DNA from: Stappia indica
GTDB taxonomy: Bacteria; Pseudomonadota; Alphaproteobacteria; Rhizobiales; Stappiaceae
DNA length: 64,000 bases
Direction: 5' to 3'
Assembly (NCBI RefSeq): GCF_009789575.1
Contig: NZ_CP046908.1
Coordinates: 1,984,001-2,048,000 of the forward strand
Positions within the stretch are counted from its first letter, which is position 1, and each line of letters starts with the position of its first letter. The translations under genes and the position numbers were made by a program. The notes below the pieces were generated by a model that was not told the origin of the DNA, made no database searches, and saw only the letters and a program-made list of their open reading frames with translations. Of this stretch, positions 1 through 8,251 are shown piece by piece.

Positions 1-1894
1 TCACGGTCTCAAGGTCGGCACGGTTCACGGTCAGCGTCAGGTCGGCGTCGTCGGCCCGGTAGCCCTGGATGTTGGTGAGTGTGGCGTTCGACAACTCCAC
101 GACAAAGGTCTCCGCGGTGTCGGGCGTGACCAGGTTGATCTTCATAGCCAGCGACCCGGCGCGGCGGCTGTCCATCCGGATCGCGAGGAAGTTGAGGAAG
201 AGCTCCGTCGACATCGCGCGAATCACATCAGGGCCAGCGCTGCTCACCGCCGTACCCTGCGGGATGCCGGAGCGCAGCTCGTAGGCGCCCGCGAGGAAGC
301 TGTTCCTCAGCCCCGGATTCTCCTGTTGATAGCCGATCTGCTCGAACGCATCCGCGAGCGCGTCCTTTGCCGCGCCATTCGCCGGCTCGGCCTGGACCAG
401 CTTGTTGAGGATTTCGGTCGCGAGCTGGTAGTCGCCGCTGTCGTGCAGGTCCCGCGCCTTGTCAAGGATCGCGTTCGGCCCGCCCATCATCTCGACATAG
501 AGAGGCGCAGTGTCCGAAGGCGACAACGGGATCAGCGTCGCCGGGTTGCAGTCCCAGAAGCCGAGATAGCGCTGGATCACACCTCGCGCGTTGTGCTCCG
601 GCGAGCCGTGGTAGCCCCGACAATGCCACTTGTACTGCAAGCTTTCGGGCACTCGATAAACATTGTGGATCTGATTGATGGTCACACCCTGATTAGCGTA
701 GTGCAGCACCTGATTGTTCATGTTGGCATAGAGGTCGCGCTGGTCCCGCAGCACCTCGCGGATGCGCTCATTGCCCCAGCGTGGCCAGTGATGCGACTGG
801 AACATCACCTCGGCCTCGATGCCAAACCGATAGAGCGCCTCATTGATGTAGCGTGACCAATTGAGCGGATCGCGCACTGGGGCGCCGCGCAGCGTGTAGA
901 TGTTGTGCAATGTTGCCGTGACATTCTCGGCCATCCACAGCGCCTTGAGATCGGGAAGGTAGGTGTTCATCTCCCGCGGCGCTTCGGTGTTGGGCGTGTT
1001 CTGGAAGATCATCCGTACGCCGTCGACCTCGACTTCCTCGATCGGCTCCGTTACGAACCGGGTGGGTGCGACCAGTCCGTTGACACCCAGCGGGACCCGG
1101 TGCCCGAGCCCTTGCGTGACGAAGCCATGGGGAGCGACGGGCAAAAGCAAACCATACTGGTAGAACAGCCGCCGGTTCATCGCATTGCCAGCATAAACGT
1201 TCTCGGAGATCGTGAACTGCATAAAGCTGCCGGGGGCGATGATCTCGACGCGTCCCGACGCGATGTCCTCGTCGCTGACGATCCCACGCACGCCGCCCCA
1301 GTGGTCGGCATGGGTATGCGAGTAGATCACGGCAGTGACCGGCAATCCCTCGCCCACGTGCTCCTGGAACAAATCCCACGCTGCCCGAGCGGTCTCCGTC
1401 GTGGTGAGCGTGTCGAAAACGATCCAGCCGGACGCGCCGCGCACGAAGGTCATGTCCGCAAGGTCGAGGCCCCGCACCTGGTAGATCCCGTGGATCACCT
1501 CGTAGAGGCCATAGTTGTTATTGAGCCGTGCGATCCGCGTCATCGACGGGTGGATACTGTCGAACTCCCCCGTCCCGTCCAGAAAATCGTACTCCGCTCT
1601 GTCGAAAGCGACGTTCCCAGCATCGGCCATGATCTGCCGCGCGCGCGGCTCGGCGATCATCCCGCGCGCCTGTTCCTCCAGATCGCGGGTGTCCTCGAAG
1701 GGTAGAGTTGCCTTTGCCTCCTTGAGCACGCGTATCGTGTGTGCGGACGGAGCCTTGCCTTTGGGATGGAAGTGGCCGACCAGGCCGGCTTGCTCCGCCC
1801 GGACAGGGCTGCCTTCCAGTGACAGACTTCCGGCAACCGCAAACGCGGCGCCCGCGACCGGGATTGATCTGATGAACTCGCGTCTGGTGGTCAT
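1..1894 (-). CDS. Alkylsulfatase-like metallo-beta-lactamase protein (partial, 3' end outside window)
   Basis: Probable hydrolase of alkyl sulfate esters (SdsA1/BDS1 family), exported to the periplasm. The visible 631 residues start at ATG 1894 with a twin-arginine-like leader (MTTRREFIRS followed by a hydrophobic Ala-rich stretch). The zinc motif SHTHADHWGG lies near residue 195, and the family's SENVYAGNAMNRR segment follows. A middle dimerisation region (GNERIREVLRDQRDLYANM) and the start of an SCP2-like C-terminal domain come next. No stop is reached at base 1; family members are about 650-660 residues, so roughly 25-35 are missing. It is divergent from a Crp/Fnr regulator across 400 bases. 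Family assignment is firm; the natural substrate is inferred only from family. Confidence 0.88.
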   Translation of the reverse strand, partial: MTTRREFIRSIPVAGAAFAVAGSLSLEGSPVRAEQAGLVGHFHPKGKAPSAHTIRVLKEAKATLPFEDTRDLEEQARGMIAEPRARQIMADAGNVAFDRAEYDFLDGTGEFDSIHPSMTRIARLNNNYGLYEVIHGIYQVRGLDLADMTFVRGASGWIVFDTLTTTETARAAWDLFQEHVGEGLPVTAVIYSHTHADHWGGVRGIVSDEDIASGRVEIIAPGSFMQFTISENVYAGNAMNRRLFYQYGLLLPVAPHGFVTQGLGHRVPLGVNGLVAPTRFVTEPIEEVEVDGVRMIFQNTPNTEAPREMNTYLPDLKALWMAENVTATLHNIYTLRGAPVRDPLNWSRYINEALYRFGIEAEVMFQSHHWPRWGNERIREVLRDQRDLYANMNNQVLHYANQGVTINQIHNVYRVPESLQYKWHCRGYHGSPEHNARGVIQRYLGFWDCNPATLIPLSPSDTAPLYVEMMGGPNAILDKARDLHDSGDYQLATEILNKLVQAEPANGAAKDALADAFEQIGYQQENPGLRNSFLAGAYELRSGIPQGTAVSSAGPDVIRAMSTELFLNFLAIRMDSRRAGSLAMKINLVTPDTAETFVVELSNATLTNIQGYRADDADLTLTVNRADLETV

Positions 1895-2294
1895 TTCGGT
1901 CTCCGCGTTTCGGTTCGTTCCAGGTCAGAAGGAGACAGCGAGGCCGAACAACGGCTACCCAAAGCCATGTCGACTTTGCATTCACCCATTTGCGTCTCGA
2001 CCGGCAACTGGCGTCAGCCACCGTGTGTCGACCGCTGCGCGTCCCTCTTCGAGCTTCTGAAGCGCGCCTCCTCCGCCCTTGCAGCGTCGGACTTGCAAGG
2101 CATACGGCGTGACGACGAACTCTCCACGCGCAGCTTGCTGGCGTGCATTTCACCCAGCGTGCCGGACCACTGATCACGATGTCTCCAGCGGCGAAAACAA
2201 CGTTTGGATTGATCGTCCTCAACGACAGTCGAAAGAACTGGCGCTATCTAATTCCGATAAAGCTATATGTTCCGCAGCGATAGGATTGCGTCGG
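1895..2294. other. Divergent intergenic region
   Basis: 400 bases between the start codons of the alkylsulfatase-like gene and the Crp/Fnr regulator. Both genes must be transcribed from here. The part next to the regulator (about 2225-2280) is AT-richer than the rest. I see no convincing palindromic Crp/Fnr box and no supported small gene. Confidence 0.6.
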
Positions 2295-2978
2295 ATGCAG
2301 CAATCTAAGAAAAAATTCGCCGACATACTGCGAAGCCTGCCCGGCACAGGCTGGCTGTCGGAACAGCCGTTAGAGTTTCAGTGCCGGTTCGCGTTGTCTG
2401 GCCGATGGACGACCCTCCGGCGCGGTGAGTTTCTTTACACCTTTGGCGATGTTCCCAACGCGATTTATGGCTTGGGCGAAGGTCTGCTCGACATGTCGAT
2501 ACCGATCGCTGGCGACGAGGAAGTGACTATCTACCGGGCTGGACCCGGCTTCTGGATCGGGGACTCCGCCCTGCTTGCGGAAACGACCCGCTCGATGTCG
2601 GTCGTGGCAGTTCGGGAATGCCGTGTCTTTCGGGTTCCGGTTGATGCAGTGCTCCGACAATTGGCAACACATCCAGAAGACTGGCCTTGCTTCTTCAGAC
2701 TCAGTCACATGAATGCGTCGCTCGCGCTGCGTATCCATGCTGAGGTCTTGTCGCTGCCACCCAAGATCCGGTTCGCACGCATGTTGCTCCGGTTGGCGAG
2801 TTCCGACGGATCGGTCCGGGCAACGCAGGAAGAGCTTGGCCGAATGGCCGGGATGAGCCGCGCCGCCTTCCGCCGCGCCTTCACGATGCTGATCGCTGTC
2901 GGCGCGGTGCGCACGGAATATGGCAGCATCTGGATCGTCGACCGTGCTGCCATTCAACGGGTAGCTCAGCCAGACTAG
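2295..2978 (+). CDS. Crp/Fnr-family transcriptional regulator
   Basis: A 227-residue DNA-binding regulator. Residues about 30-145 form a cyclic-nucleotide-binding-type beta-roll (LRRGEFLYTFGD, then the GPGFWIGDSALL turn). The C-terminal winged helix contains TQEELGRMAGMSRAAFRRAF. The N-terminal cysteine cluster of FNR is absent, so it is probably not an iron-sulfur oxygen sensor. The reading frame is open further upstream to 2079, but 2295 gives the normal family length with an AGGA-like ribosome site about 10 bases before it. It is divergent from the alkylsulfatase gene, which it may control; the effector is unknown. Confidence 0.85.
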   Translation: MQQSKKKFADILRSLPGTGWLSEQPLEFQCRFALSGRWTTLRRGEFLYTFGDVPNAIYGLGEGLLDMSIPIAGDEEVTIYRAGPGFWIGDSALLAETTRSMSVVAVRECRVFRVPVDAVLRQLATHPEDWPCFFRLSHMNASLALRIHAEVLSLPPKIRFARMLLRLASSDGSVRATQEELGRMAGMSRAAFRRAFTMLIAVGAVRTEYGSIWIVDRAAIQRVAQPD

Positions 2979-3119
2979 CGCCGCACTGGCCTCAATCCGG
3001 GCGTGTCTATCTGCAAGGCTTCCCTGCCCTTCCATATGTGAAGTCGTCGGGCTGTCGTCCCGGCCGCGGGCGAGGCAGCATTCAATCAGGAGATACAGAC
3101 CGATCCCTGGTGAGAGGGA

Positions 3120-3450
3120 GTGATGATGCCCCTGCTGGAACTCGTGCGCCGGCGCGATCTCTTCCCGCACATCAACAAGAAGCGCAAGGCGACCGTCTAT
3201 TCGAACGTCGAGGATGAACTGGCACGGCTGACGAGGTGGCATTGCCGCAGGTCGGGGAGGTCGGTTTCGCGAAATTCAAGTGGGAAGGCGCGGCATTTTC
3301 TGCAGGAGCATCAGGCAGACCTCGCGCTTCAGAAGCTCAGTTGCGACAAGCCGCTCCCGGCAACGAACCTCGGCCAGTTGCAGAAGATGTTGGTCGCCGC
3401 CTGCATCCCGAATGACCTGCTCCCCGACTTTGGATCGCCCCGAACCGGAA
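3120..3450 (+). pseudogene. Remnant of type I restriction enzyme R subunit (EcoEI-type C-terminal region)
   Basis: Degraded fragment resembling the C-terminal domain of type I restriction subunits (HsdR). Recognisable blocks are DLFPHINKKRKATVYSNVEDEL in the first frame, EVALPQVGEVGFAKFKW in a second frame from 3233, then KARHFLQEHQADLALQKL in the first frame again from 3285. The return is explained by one extra G at 3284 (TGGGAAG where the family reads TGG-AAG). The ATPase parts, a specificity subunit and a methylase are all missing. The stretch after about 3450 contains a short Cys-poor tail that I cannot identify. It cannot encode a working enzyme. Confidence 0.7.
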
Positions 3451-3616
3451 CTTCCGGGGGCAGAGCACCCGCCGGCCGAAGCCGAGAAGCGCTACTACGC
3501 CATGCTGGAAGAACCAGCCATGGCGGCGTGACGCAAACGAAACGGACTCCGGCAAACCCGGGACGGTTCAGGGTTCCGCTGCCCGTCCCGCGGCATGCGC
3601 TCCAGACGCAGCAAAC

Positions 3617-3640
3617 GAAAAGGGCGCCGTTCGGCGCCCC
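3617..3640 (-). terminator. Rho-independent terminator after the DUF2249 gene
   Basis: Perfect 8-bp stem GGGCGCCG/CGGCGCCC (3622-3629 with 3632-3639) and a 2-base loop. On the minus strand it is followed by TTTTC. It sits 10 bases past the stop of the minus-strand DUF2249 gene. Confidence 0.8.
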
Positions 3641-3649
3641 AACGTTGTC

Positions 3650-3955
3650 TCAGCCGCATCCGCCTCCGCAACAATCATCGCGTCTTGGCGCCTCCACCTG
3701 CCCTTCCTTCCCGACGAGAACGTGCCAGTCGACGGGACCCGGGATACGATAGGTCCAGGAAAACTGACCGGGAACAGCCTGCTGGAACTGGTAAAGCAGC
3801 CCCTGCGGGTCGTGATCGTTGATCAGTTCGAAACACTCGCCCGGATGCAGCGCGTCGTACTGGCGGAAAACCATCAAGTGACGCTGCGGCCTTGGCAGCG
3901 ACCGCAGGTCCAAGACAGCGACAGGCTGGTCGGCATTGGACGATGTAGAAGTCAT
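3650..3955 (-). CDS. DUF2249-domain small protein
   Basis: A 101-residue cytoplasmic protein of the DUF2249 family, a TusA-like small fold. The family core is visible as LDLRSLPRPQRH, then YDALHPGECFELINDHDP and GQFSWTYRIPGPVDW. It ends in a cysteine/glycine-rich tail (DDCCGGGCG) that could bind a metal or carry sulfur. The ATG at 3955 has a GGAG 7 bases upstream. It is a single-gene unit closed by a terminator. Members are often found near Fnr/Nnr-type regulators and nitrogen-oxide genes, and a Crp/Fnr gene lies 1 kb away. The biochemical role is unknown. Confidence 0.82.
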   Translation of the reverse strand: MTSTSSNADQPVAVLDLRSLPRPQRHLMVFRQYDALHPGECFELINDHDPQGLLYQFQQAVPGQFSWTYRIPGPVDWHVLVGKEGQVEAPRRDDCCGGGCG

Positions 3956-4147
3956 GGCACGCTCCGATAGTGATGCGGATGACCATGGTGTTATGGCGAG
4001 CGAAAGAGATCGTCCTTGTCGAGGAACAAACTTCGGTTGACGAGGCTCTCACACCTTGCTCGCCAGGCGAACCGGCACTCCAGCTGACAGGCACCGTCCC
4101 GGCGCATCTTGCAAGGTCGGGGGCAGGTCACAAGGCGACCCCGAGCC

Positions 4148-5425
4148 TTATTTCTTCAGCTTCGCCTGTTCCAGGGACCAGTATTCCATATCGAAGAGAT
4201 CCGGCGTCGGCAGTGGCGTAAACCGACCATAGGCTTCCGCCGCCTGAATGACCCGTGCCGTCTGCGACGCGAGATCGGCAACGATCCCAGCCTCGGCGGC
4301 ACTGCCTCCGACACCGAACAGTCCCATACCCCGCACCAGGATCACCCGCGGCAACGGATCGAGCATGGTCTTCGGTTCGCTGGCCTGCGCCGCATGGTGC
4401 TCGAAGTAGCGTTCATAGCGCCCGCCGAAATCCGCAAGGGCGGCGTCCAGTTCGGCCGCGCTTTCCGTGCCGTCCAGAACCAAAGGAAACGGCTTGACCC
4501 TGATGACATGGTCCGGGGTGATCGTGCCCCGACCGGTGATCTCCACCAGGTCCGGCATTTGCAGGAGGCTGTCGATTGCCGCATCCGCGCGAAAATCGAG
4601 AGCAACGCCCGAGGCGAAGGCCGGTCCGGCCGCCCGGATGCGCTCCGACAGAAGATCGCGAAAGGCCCGGCTTTCGGCGGTGGCGCCGCGCGGGGCAAGC
4701 GGCGGAACGAGACGCACCCCGTGCTCAGCCAGGTGCTCCTCCGCCATGTTCACGAACTCGATCATCCGATCATAGGACTGGCGCGCCGTCTCGCCGAAGG
4801 TGAAAAGACCGTGATTGACCAGCCAAAGCCCCTCGCAATCGGGATTCTCGTCGAAGATCCGCGCTGCCTCGATGGAGAGGTCGTAACCAGGCATCACATA
4901 GGGCACGATGGCAAGGCGCCGGCCATAGAGGCGACGGCCGATTGCTGCTGCATCCGGCTGGTTCACCAGGGCCAGCACTGCCGCCGCATGGGAATGGTCG
5001 ACGAATTTTGCCGGCAGGAAGGCATGAAGCAGGGTTTCGATGGATGGATTGGGCGAGCCCGGATCGAGCAGATGAGCCCGCAGCAACGCCACCATTTGCG
5101 GATCGGACAGGGCCGGCCCCGACCGCGCCTCGCACAGCGGAGCCAGTTCGAGCGCGGGAAGACCGGGAGCCTCGATCGTCCCCAGGTCCCAGCCACTGCC
5201 CTTCACATGCAGGACGGGCCTGAACTCGCCGTCGGCCATGCGGCGCCGCGTCTTGACCGAGGTGTTGCCTCCGCCATGCAGCACGAGATCGGTCTCGCCG
5301 CCGATCAGCCGCGACGTGTAGATGCGCAGGGCCAGGTCACGCTCGGCCTCCTCCTCCCCGGCTCCGCGCAACCAGGCTGCCGCCTCGTCGTCATTCCACC
5401 TGTTGATCATCCGCACGTCATCCAT
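4148..5425 (-). CDS. Class II aldolase (aldolase-only version of the RhaD-type bifunctional family)
   Basis: A 425-residue class II aldolase/adducin-fold enzyme, expected to cleave or form a C-C bond in a phosphorylated sugar with a divalent metal. The N-terminal half shows the fold (LVLHGGGNTSVK; HSHAAAVLALVNQPDA; WLVNHGLFTFGE). It aligns with the aldolase part of the bifunctional aldolase/short-chain dehydrogenases of about 690 residues. It ends right after the family linker FDMEYWSLEQAKL, where the dehydrogenase domain would begin; no trace of that domain follows. It is last in an operon with LsrG-like, RbsD-like and LuxP-type genes, 4 bases after the LsrG-like stop. In this context it may act on phosphorylated DPD or a derivative, which is inference. 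Confidence 0.82.
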   Translation of the reverse strand: MDDVRMINRWNDDEAAAWLRGAGEEEAERDLALRIYTSRLIGGETDLVLHGGGNTSVKTRRRMADGEFRPVLHVKGSGWDLGTIEAPGLPALELAPLCEARSGPALSDPQMVALLRAHLLDPGSPNPSIETLLHAFLPAKFVDHSHAAAVLALVNQPDAAAIGRRLYGRRLAIVPYVMPGYDLSIEAARIFDENPDCEGLWLVNHGLFTFGETARQSYDRMIEFVNMAEEHLAEHGVRLVPPLAPRGATAESRAFRDLLSERIRAAGPAFASGVALDFRADAAIDSLLQMPDLVEITGRGTITPDHVIRVKPFPLVLDGTESAAELDAALADFGGRYERYFEHHAAQASEPKTMLDPLPRVILVRGMGLFGVGGSAAEAGIVADLASQTARVIQAAEAYGRFTPLPTPDLFDMEYWSLEQAKLKK

Positions 5426-5429
5426 CGCC

Positions 5430-5741
5430 TCAAACCTGCTCGTCCACCAGATCCGACATCACCAGCCGAAAGATGTCCTTGCTGCGCGGTCCGGTCATGA
5501 TGTCTTCCAGCAGCGCCACGGTCGTCTTGTAGTGCTCGGTACGGCGATGATCGTCGACACTCTCGGCGCTGCGGAAGATCTCGACGATGGTGAACCGCGT
5601 CTCGTCCTCCGGATCCTGGAGCACGTCGAAACGCAGGTTGCCCGGCTCCCGGGTCGTGCCCTCGTAGTTGATGCGGAAGGCATCGAGGAAATCCTCGATG
5701 CGATCCGGTTTCACCTGGATGTGAACCAATTGAACGAACAT
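5430..5741 (-). CDS. lsrG: LsrG-like antibiotic-biosynthesis-monooxygenase-fold protein
   Basis: A 103-residue ABM-fold protein starting MFVQLVHIQVKPDRIEDF and containing EPGNLRFDVLQDPEDETRF and HYKTTVALLEDIM. Size and pattern match LsrG, which isomerises phosphorylated AI-2 (phospho-DPD) before cleavage. ABM-fold proteins are otherwise hard to tell apart, so the assignment leans on the neighbours: LuxP-type binding protein, LsrK-like kinase and LsrR-like regulator in the same island. Start ATG 5741 lies 8 bases after the RbsD-like stop, with GGAG 11 bases upstream. Confidence 0.72.
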   Translation of the reverse strand: MFVQLVHIQVKPDRIEDFLDAFRINYEGTTREPGNLRFDVLQDPEDETRFTIVEIFRSAESVDDHRRTEHYKTTVALLEDIMTGPRSKDIFRLVMSDLVDEQV

Positions 5742-5749
5742 CTGCAGGT

Positions 5750-6241
5750 TCACTCCACGCCGGTCTTGCCGAACTTCACATTCAACTCGTGACGCTCGGT
5801 CCAGCTCTCCGGAACCGGCGCTCCGGTGTTGTTGAACCACTCCTGGACGGGAATGCCGGAGACGAGTGCCACATTGCCCCAGGGCATCCAGGCGCCGGTG
5901 CGCACGATGTATTTCGCGCCGCGATAACCGTCCTCGTGGAACCAACTGTTGGGGCGGGTGCTGGCCTTGGCATCGGGGAAGACCTCGGCAACGCCGTTCC
6001 AGGCGTTCGGGTTGTTCTCCTTGGCGTCCTCGATCATGTGGTATTCTTCTACCCACATTTCCTGGCGGATCGCCCGCAGCACGGTAACCAGATCCGGCAC
6101 GCCCGGGCACAGGGCCAGATCGATGACCCGGTCGTCATAGGCCATGGGGTAACCGGCATCGGTGACGAGCAGAATGTCGTCATGGCCCATCTCGGAGATG
6201 GCCCGGCTCAGTTTCACGTTGAGAATTCCATTCCGCCGCAT
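5750..6241 (-). CDS. rbsD: RbsD/FucU-family sugar anomerase (pyranase/mutarotase)
   Basis: A 163-residue RbsD/FucU-type protein, which converts ring forms of unphosphorylated sugars. Visible family blocks are LSRAISEMGHDDILLVTDAGYP, carrying the catalytic-type His about residue 20, and the C-terminal VRTGAWMPWGNVALVSGIP. It is slightly longer than RbsD (about 139) through an insertion near residues 85-120. It lies between the ATPase and LsrG-like genes in the AI-2-type operon. AI-2 is itself a mix of linear and furanosyl forms of DPD, so an anomerase here could prepare the linear form for the kinase (inference). Ribose use is an alternative, but no ribokinase is nearby. Confidence 0.85.
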   Translation of the reverse strand: MRRNGILNVKLSRAISEMGHDDILLVTDAGYPMAYDDRVIDLALCPGVPDLVTVLRAIRQEMWVEEYHMIEDAKENNPNAWNGVAEVFPDAKASTRPNSWFHEDGYRGAKYIVRTGAWMPWGNVALVSGIPVQEWFNNTGAPVPESWTERHELNVKFGKTGVE

Positions 6242-6274
6242 GGCGTTGTCCTTTCGTTTGGGGAAGTCGGTCGT

Positions 6275-7000
6275 TCAGGCATGTCCCTGAACGATGAGAG
6301 AGATGATTTCGTCCTGGGAGGTCGTCGCCATGTCGCGCACGCCGGCCATTCCGCCCAGATGCAGGATGGCCACCCGGTCGCAGACCTTGCGCACATGGCC
6401 GAGGTCGTGGCTGACCATGATGATCCCGATGCCCTTGTCGGCGAGTTCCCGCACGACGGAGAGGACCTCGTCCCTGGCGCTCGGGCTCAGCGCCGATGTC
6501 GGCTCGTCGAGGATGATGTAGCGACTGCCGAAGGCGGTGGTCCGTGCCAGCGCCGACACCTGCCGCTGTCCACCCGACAGGTGGCCGGACGGCGTGCGGA
6601 CATCGAAGGGGCGCACGGAGAAGCTATTGACGATCTCCTGGGCGCGCTTCCGCATCTCGCCGTATTTCAGGAAGCCGAAGCGGTTGGTGATCTCGCGTCC
6701 CAGGAAGATGTTGTGCACGACCGGCATGTCGTCGAAAAGCGCAAGATCCTGGTACAGCATCGCAATGCCTGTATCGCGCGCCTCCGACGAACTTGAAAAG
6801 GAACAGAGCTCGCCGTCCACTTCGATAGTGCCCGTGTCTGGCATCACCGCACCGGCCAGCACCTTCATCAAGGTGGACTTGCCCGCGCCATTATCTCCCA
6901 GCAGCCCGACCACCTCGCCGGCTTCCACTTTCAGATCGATGTTCTCGATCGCTTTCACCGGCCCGTAGGATTTGGAAATTCCGCGCAGAACCACGCTCAT
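6275..7000 (-). CDS. Sugar/AI-2 ABC importer ATPase (single-domain)
   Basis: A 241-residue ABC ATPase that powers the importer encoded with it. It has Walker A GDNGAGKST, signature LSGGQRQ, Walker B YIILDEPT and the switch His in MVSHD. RbsA, XylG and LsrA carry two ABC domains in about 500 residues. This one has a single domain and so probably works as a homodimer, as in FrcA-type systems. It lies 71 bases after the binding-protein gene and 33 bases before the RbsD-like gene, on the same strand. Confidence 0.92.
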   Translation of the reverse strand: MSVVLRGISKSYGPVKAIENIDLKVEAGEVVGLLGDNGAGKSTLMKVLAGAVMPDTGTIEVDGELCSFSSSSEARDTGIAMLYQDLALFDDMPVVHNIFLGREITNRFGFLKYGEMRKRAQEIVNSFSVRPFDVRTPSGHLSGGQRQVSALARTTAFGSRYIILDEPTSALSPSARDEVLSVVRELADKGIGIIMVSHDLGHVRKVCDRVAILHLGGMAGVRDMATTSQDEIISLIVQGHA

Positions 7001-7071
7001 GTCATGCCATCCAGTCTTCGCAGATATCTTGGAGGCAGGGACCGCGTCGCGGCCCCCGCAGCATGGGAGGC

Positions 7072-8211
7072 TCAGCGGTCGAGCTGGCCGGAATAGCGGA
7101 AGGCATGCGCGGTTTCCGCATCGATCGCCTCGCTCGACATCTTGTAGTCCAGCGGCTTGATCGTCGCGGCCAGGACGACCGGCACCGGGTCGCGCTGCGC
7201 GTGGGCCCGGATGGCTTCCGCGACCGCGACGCCCCAGTCGTCATTGACGCGGAACGCCGTCACCTTCAGGCCGCCTTCCTTGATCGACTTCAGTTCGTCG
7301 GCGCCGCCGCCCCAGCCGTTGATGATGACGTCATCCAGAACGCCGCGCTCGGTCGCGGCCGCCAGCACGCCAAGCGCCACGGCGGTGTTGCCTGCGTGCA
7401 GCATCCTGATATCGGGGTGGCGGCTCAACAACGCGTTGGCCCCGCTGAAGGCGAGCTCGCGGTCGCCGTTCGCCTCGAACTCGCCAACCAGTTCCATGTT
7501 GGAGTTCTTGGTCACGCAGTCGGCGAAATGGTCCGACCGCTGGCTGTCGATGAGGCCGGGAATATAACGCACGAGCGCGAACTTGCCCTCGCCGCCGGTC
7601 TCTCCGATCACCCACTGGCACAGGGCCTCAGCCCCGATCGTATGGTCGAAACCGACATGGGTAATCGGTTGCTTGTCGGTGCCGTAGGTGTCCACGAAGG
7701 GATTGACGACGTTCATCACCAGCGTCGGCAGGGCCTCGGCAAGGCGCGAGATGTTCGACTTCTGCACCTGATACTCGGACGGGCCGATCACGACATAATC
7801 GAAGTTGCCGGCCAGAACCTGCTCGACCTGCGCGCCCTGCCGGTCGTGCTCGTCCGGCTTGATCATGAACTCGGTAATCTCGAAGGGCACACCGAGTTCC
7901 TCAAGCCGCTTGCGGGTCGAGATATTGAGGCGGGCCCAGGCGTCCGAGGTTTCAAGGCTCGGGAACATCAAGGCGATGCGCAGCGGCTTGTCGAACGTCT
8001 TGGCGCTGGCAACCGGCTCGGCGACCACCGCCTTCATGAATTTGTCCATGGCTGCCCGTTCGGCCGGCACCATTTCGTGCAACTCGGGGAGCAGGAAGTA
8101 GCCGCGCTCCTTGGCGCCTGCCGGCACATCCTGAGCCGCAAGCGGCAAGGACAGGGCAAGGGTTGCGGCTCCGGTCAGCAGGATTGTTCTTGCAAGGATC
8201 TTCTTGGTCAT
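7072..8211 (-). CDS. luxP: LuxP-type periplasmic autoinducer-2-binding protein
   Basis: A 379-residue periplasmic binding protein with a signal peptide (cleavage near residue 26, LPLAAQ). It follows Vibrio LuxP, not E. coli LsrB, over its length: SDAWARL, HVGFDH, IINGWGGGADEL, FRVNDDWGVAVAEAI and a final AFRYS. Positions matching known LuxP contacts with borated AI-2 are mostly kept: Ser89, Trp92, Arg225, Thr276, Trp300 and Arg321 (LuxP Ser79, Trp82, Arg215, Thr266, Trp289, Arg310). LuxP Gln77 appears as Glu87. In Vibrio, LuxP partners the LuxQ sensor kinase. Here it is followed by an ABC ATPase and preceded by a permease, so it feeds transport. Ligand identity is inferred from these residues. 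Confidence 0.86.
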   Translation of the reverse strand: MTKKILARTILLTGAATLALSLPLAAQDVPAGAKERGYFLLPELHEMVPAERAAMDKFMKAVVAEPVASAKTFDKPLRIALMFPSLETSDAWARLNISTRKRLEELGVPFEITEFMIKPDEHDRQGAQVEQVLAGNFDYVVIGPSEYQVQKSNISRLAEALPTLVMNVVNPFVDTYGTDKQPITHVGFDHTIGAEALCQWVIGETGGEGKFALVRYIPGLIDSQRSDHFADCVTKNSNMELVGEFEANGDRELAFSGANALLSRHPDIRMLHAGNTAVALGVLAAATERGVLDDVIINGWGGGADELKSIKEGGLKVTAFRVNDDWGVAVAEAIRAHAQRDPVPVVLAATIKPLDYKMSSEAIDAETAHAFRYSGQLDR

Positions 8212-8251
8212 TTCGTCTCCTCCACTTTGCTTTTTTGGTATTTGGGTAAAT

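Noticed and set aside
1967-2173. A small gene between the alkylsulfatase and the regulator
   Set aside because: No ribosome site and no recognisable family; the region is better explained as divergent promoters.
3120-3752. A complete 210-residue gene
   Set aside because: The first half matches HsdR only across two frame changes, and the second half is arginine/proline-rich nonsense; treated as a pseudogene.
4109-5500. A 463-residue plus-strand open frame
   Set aside because: Antisense to the aldolase gene, low-complexity composition and no recognisable motif; typical of high-GC DNA.
7072-8211. A plain ribose-binding protein
   Set aside because: Ribose use was considered because of RbsD. 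The LuxP-like contact residues and the LsrK match make AI-2 more likely, and no ribokinase is present.
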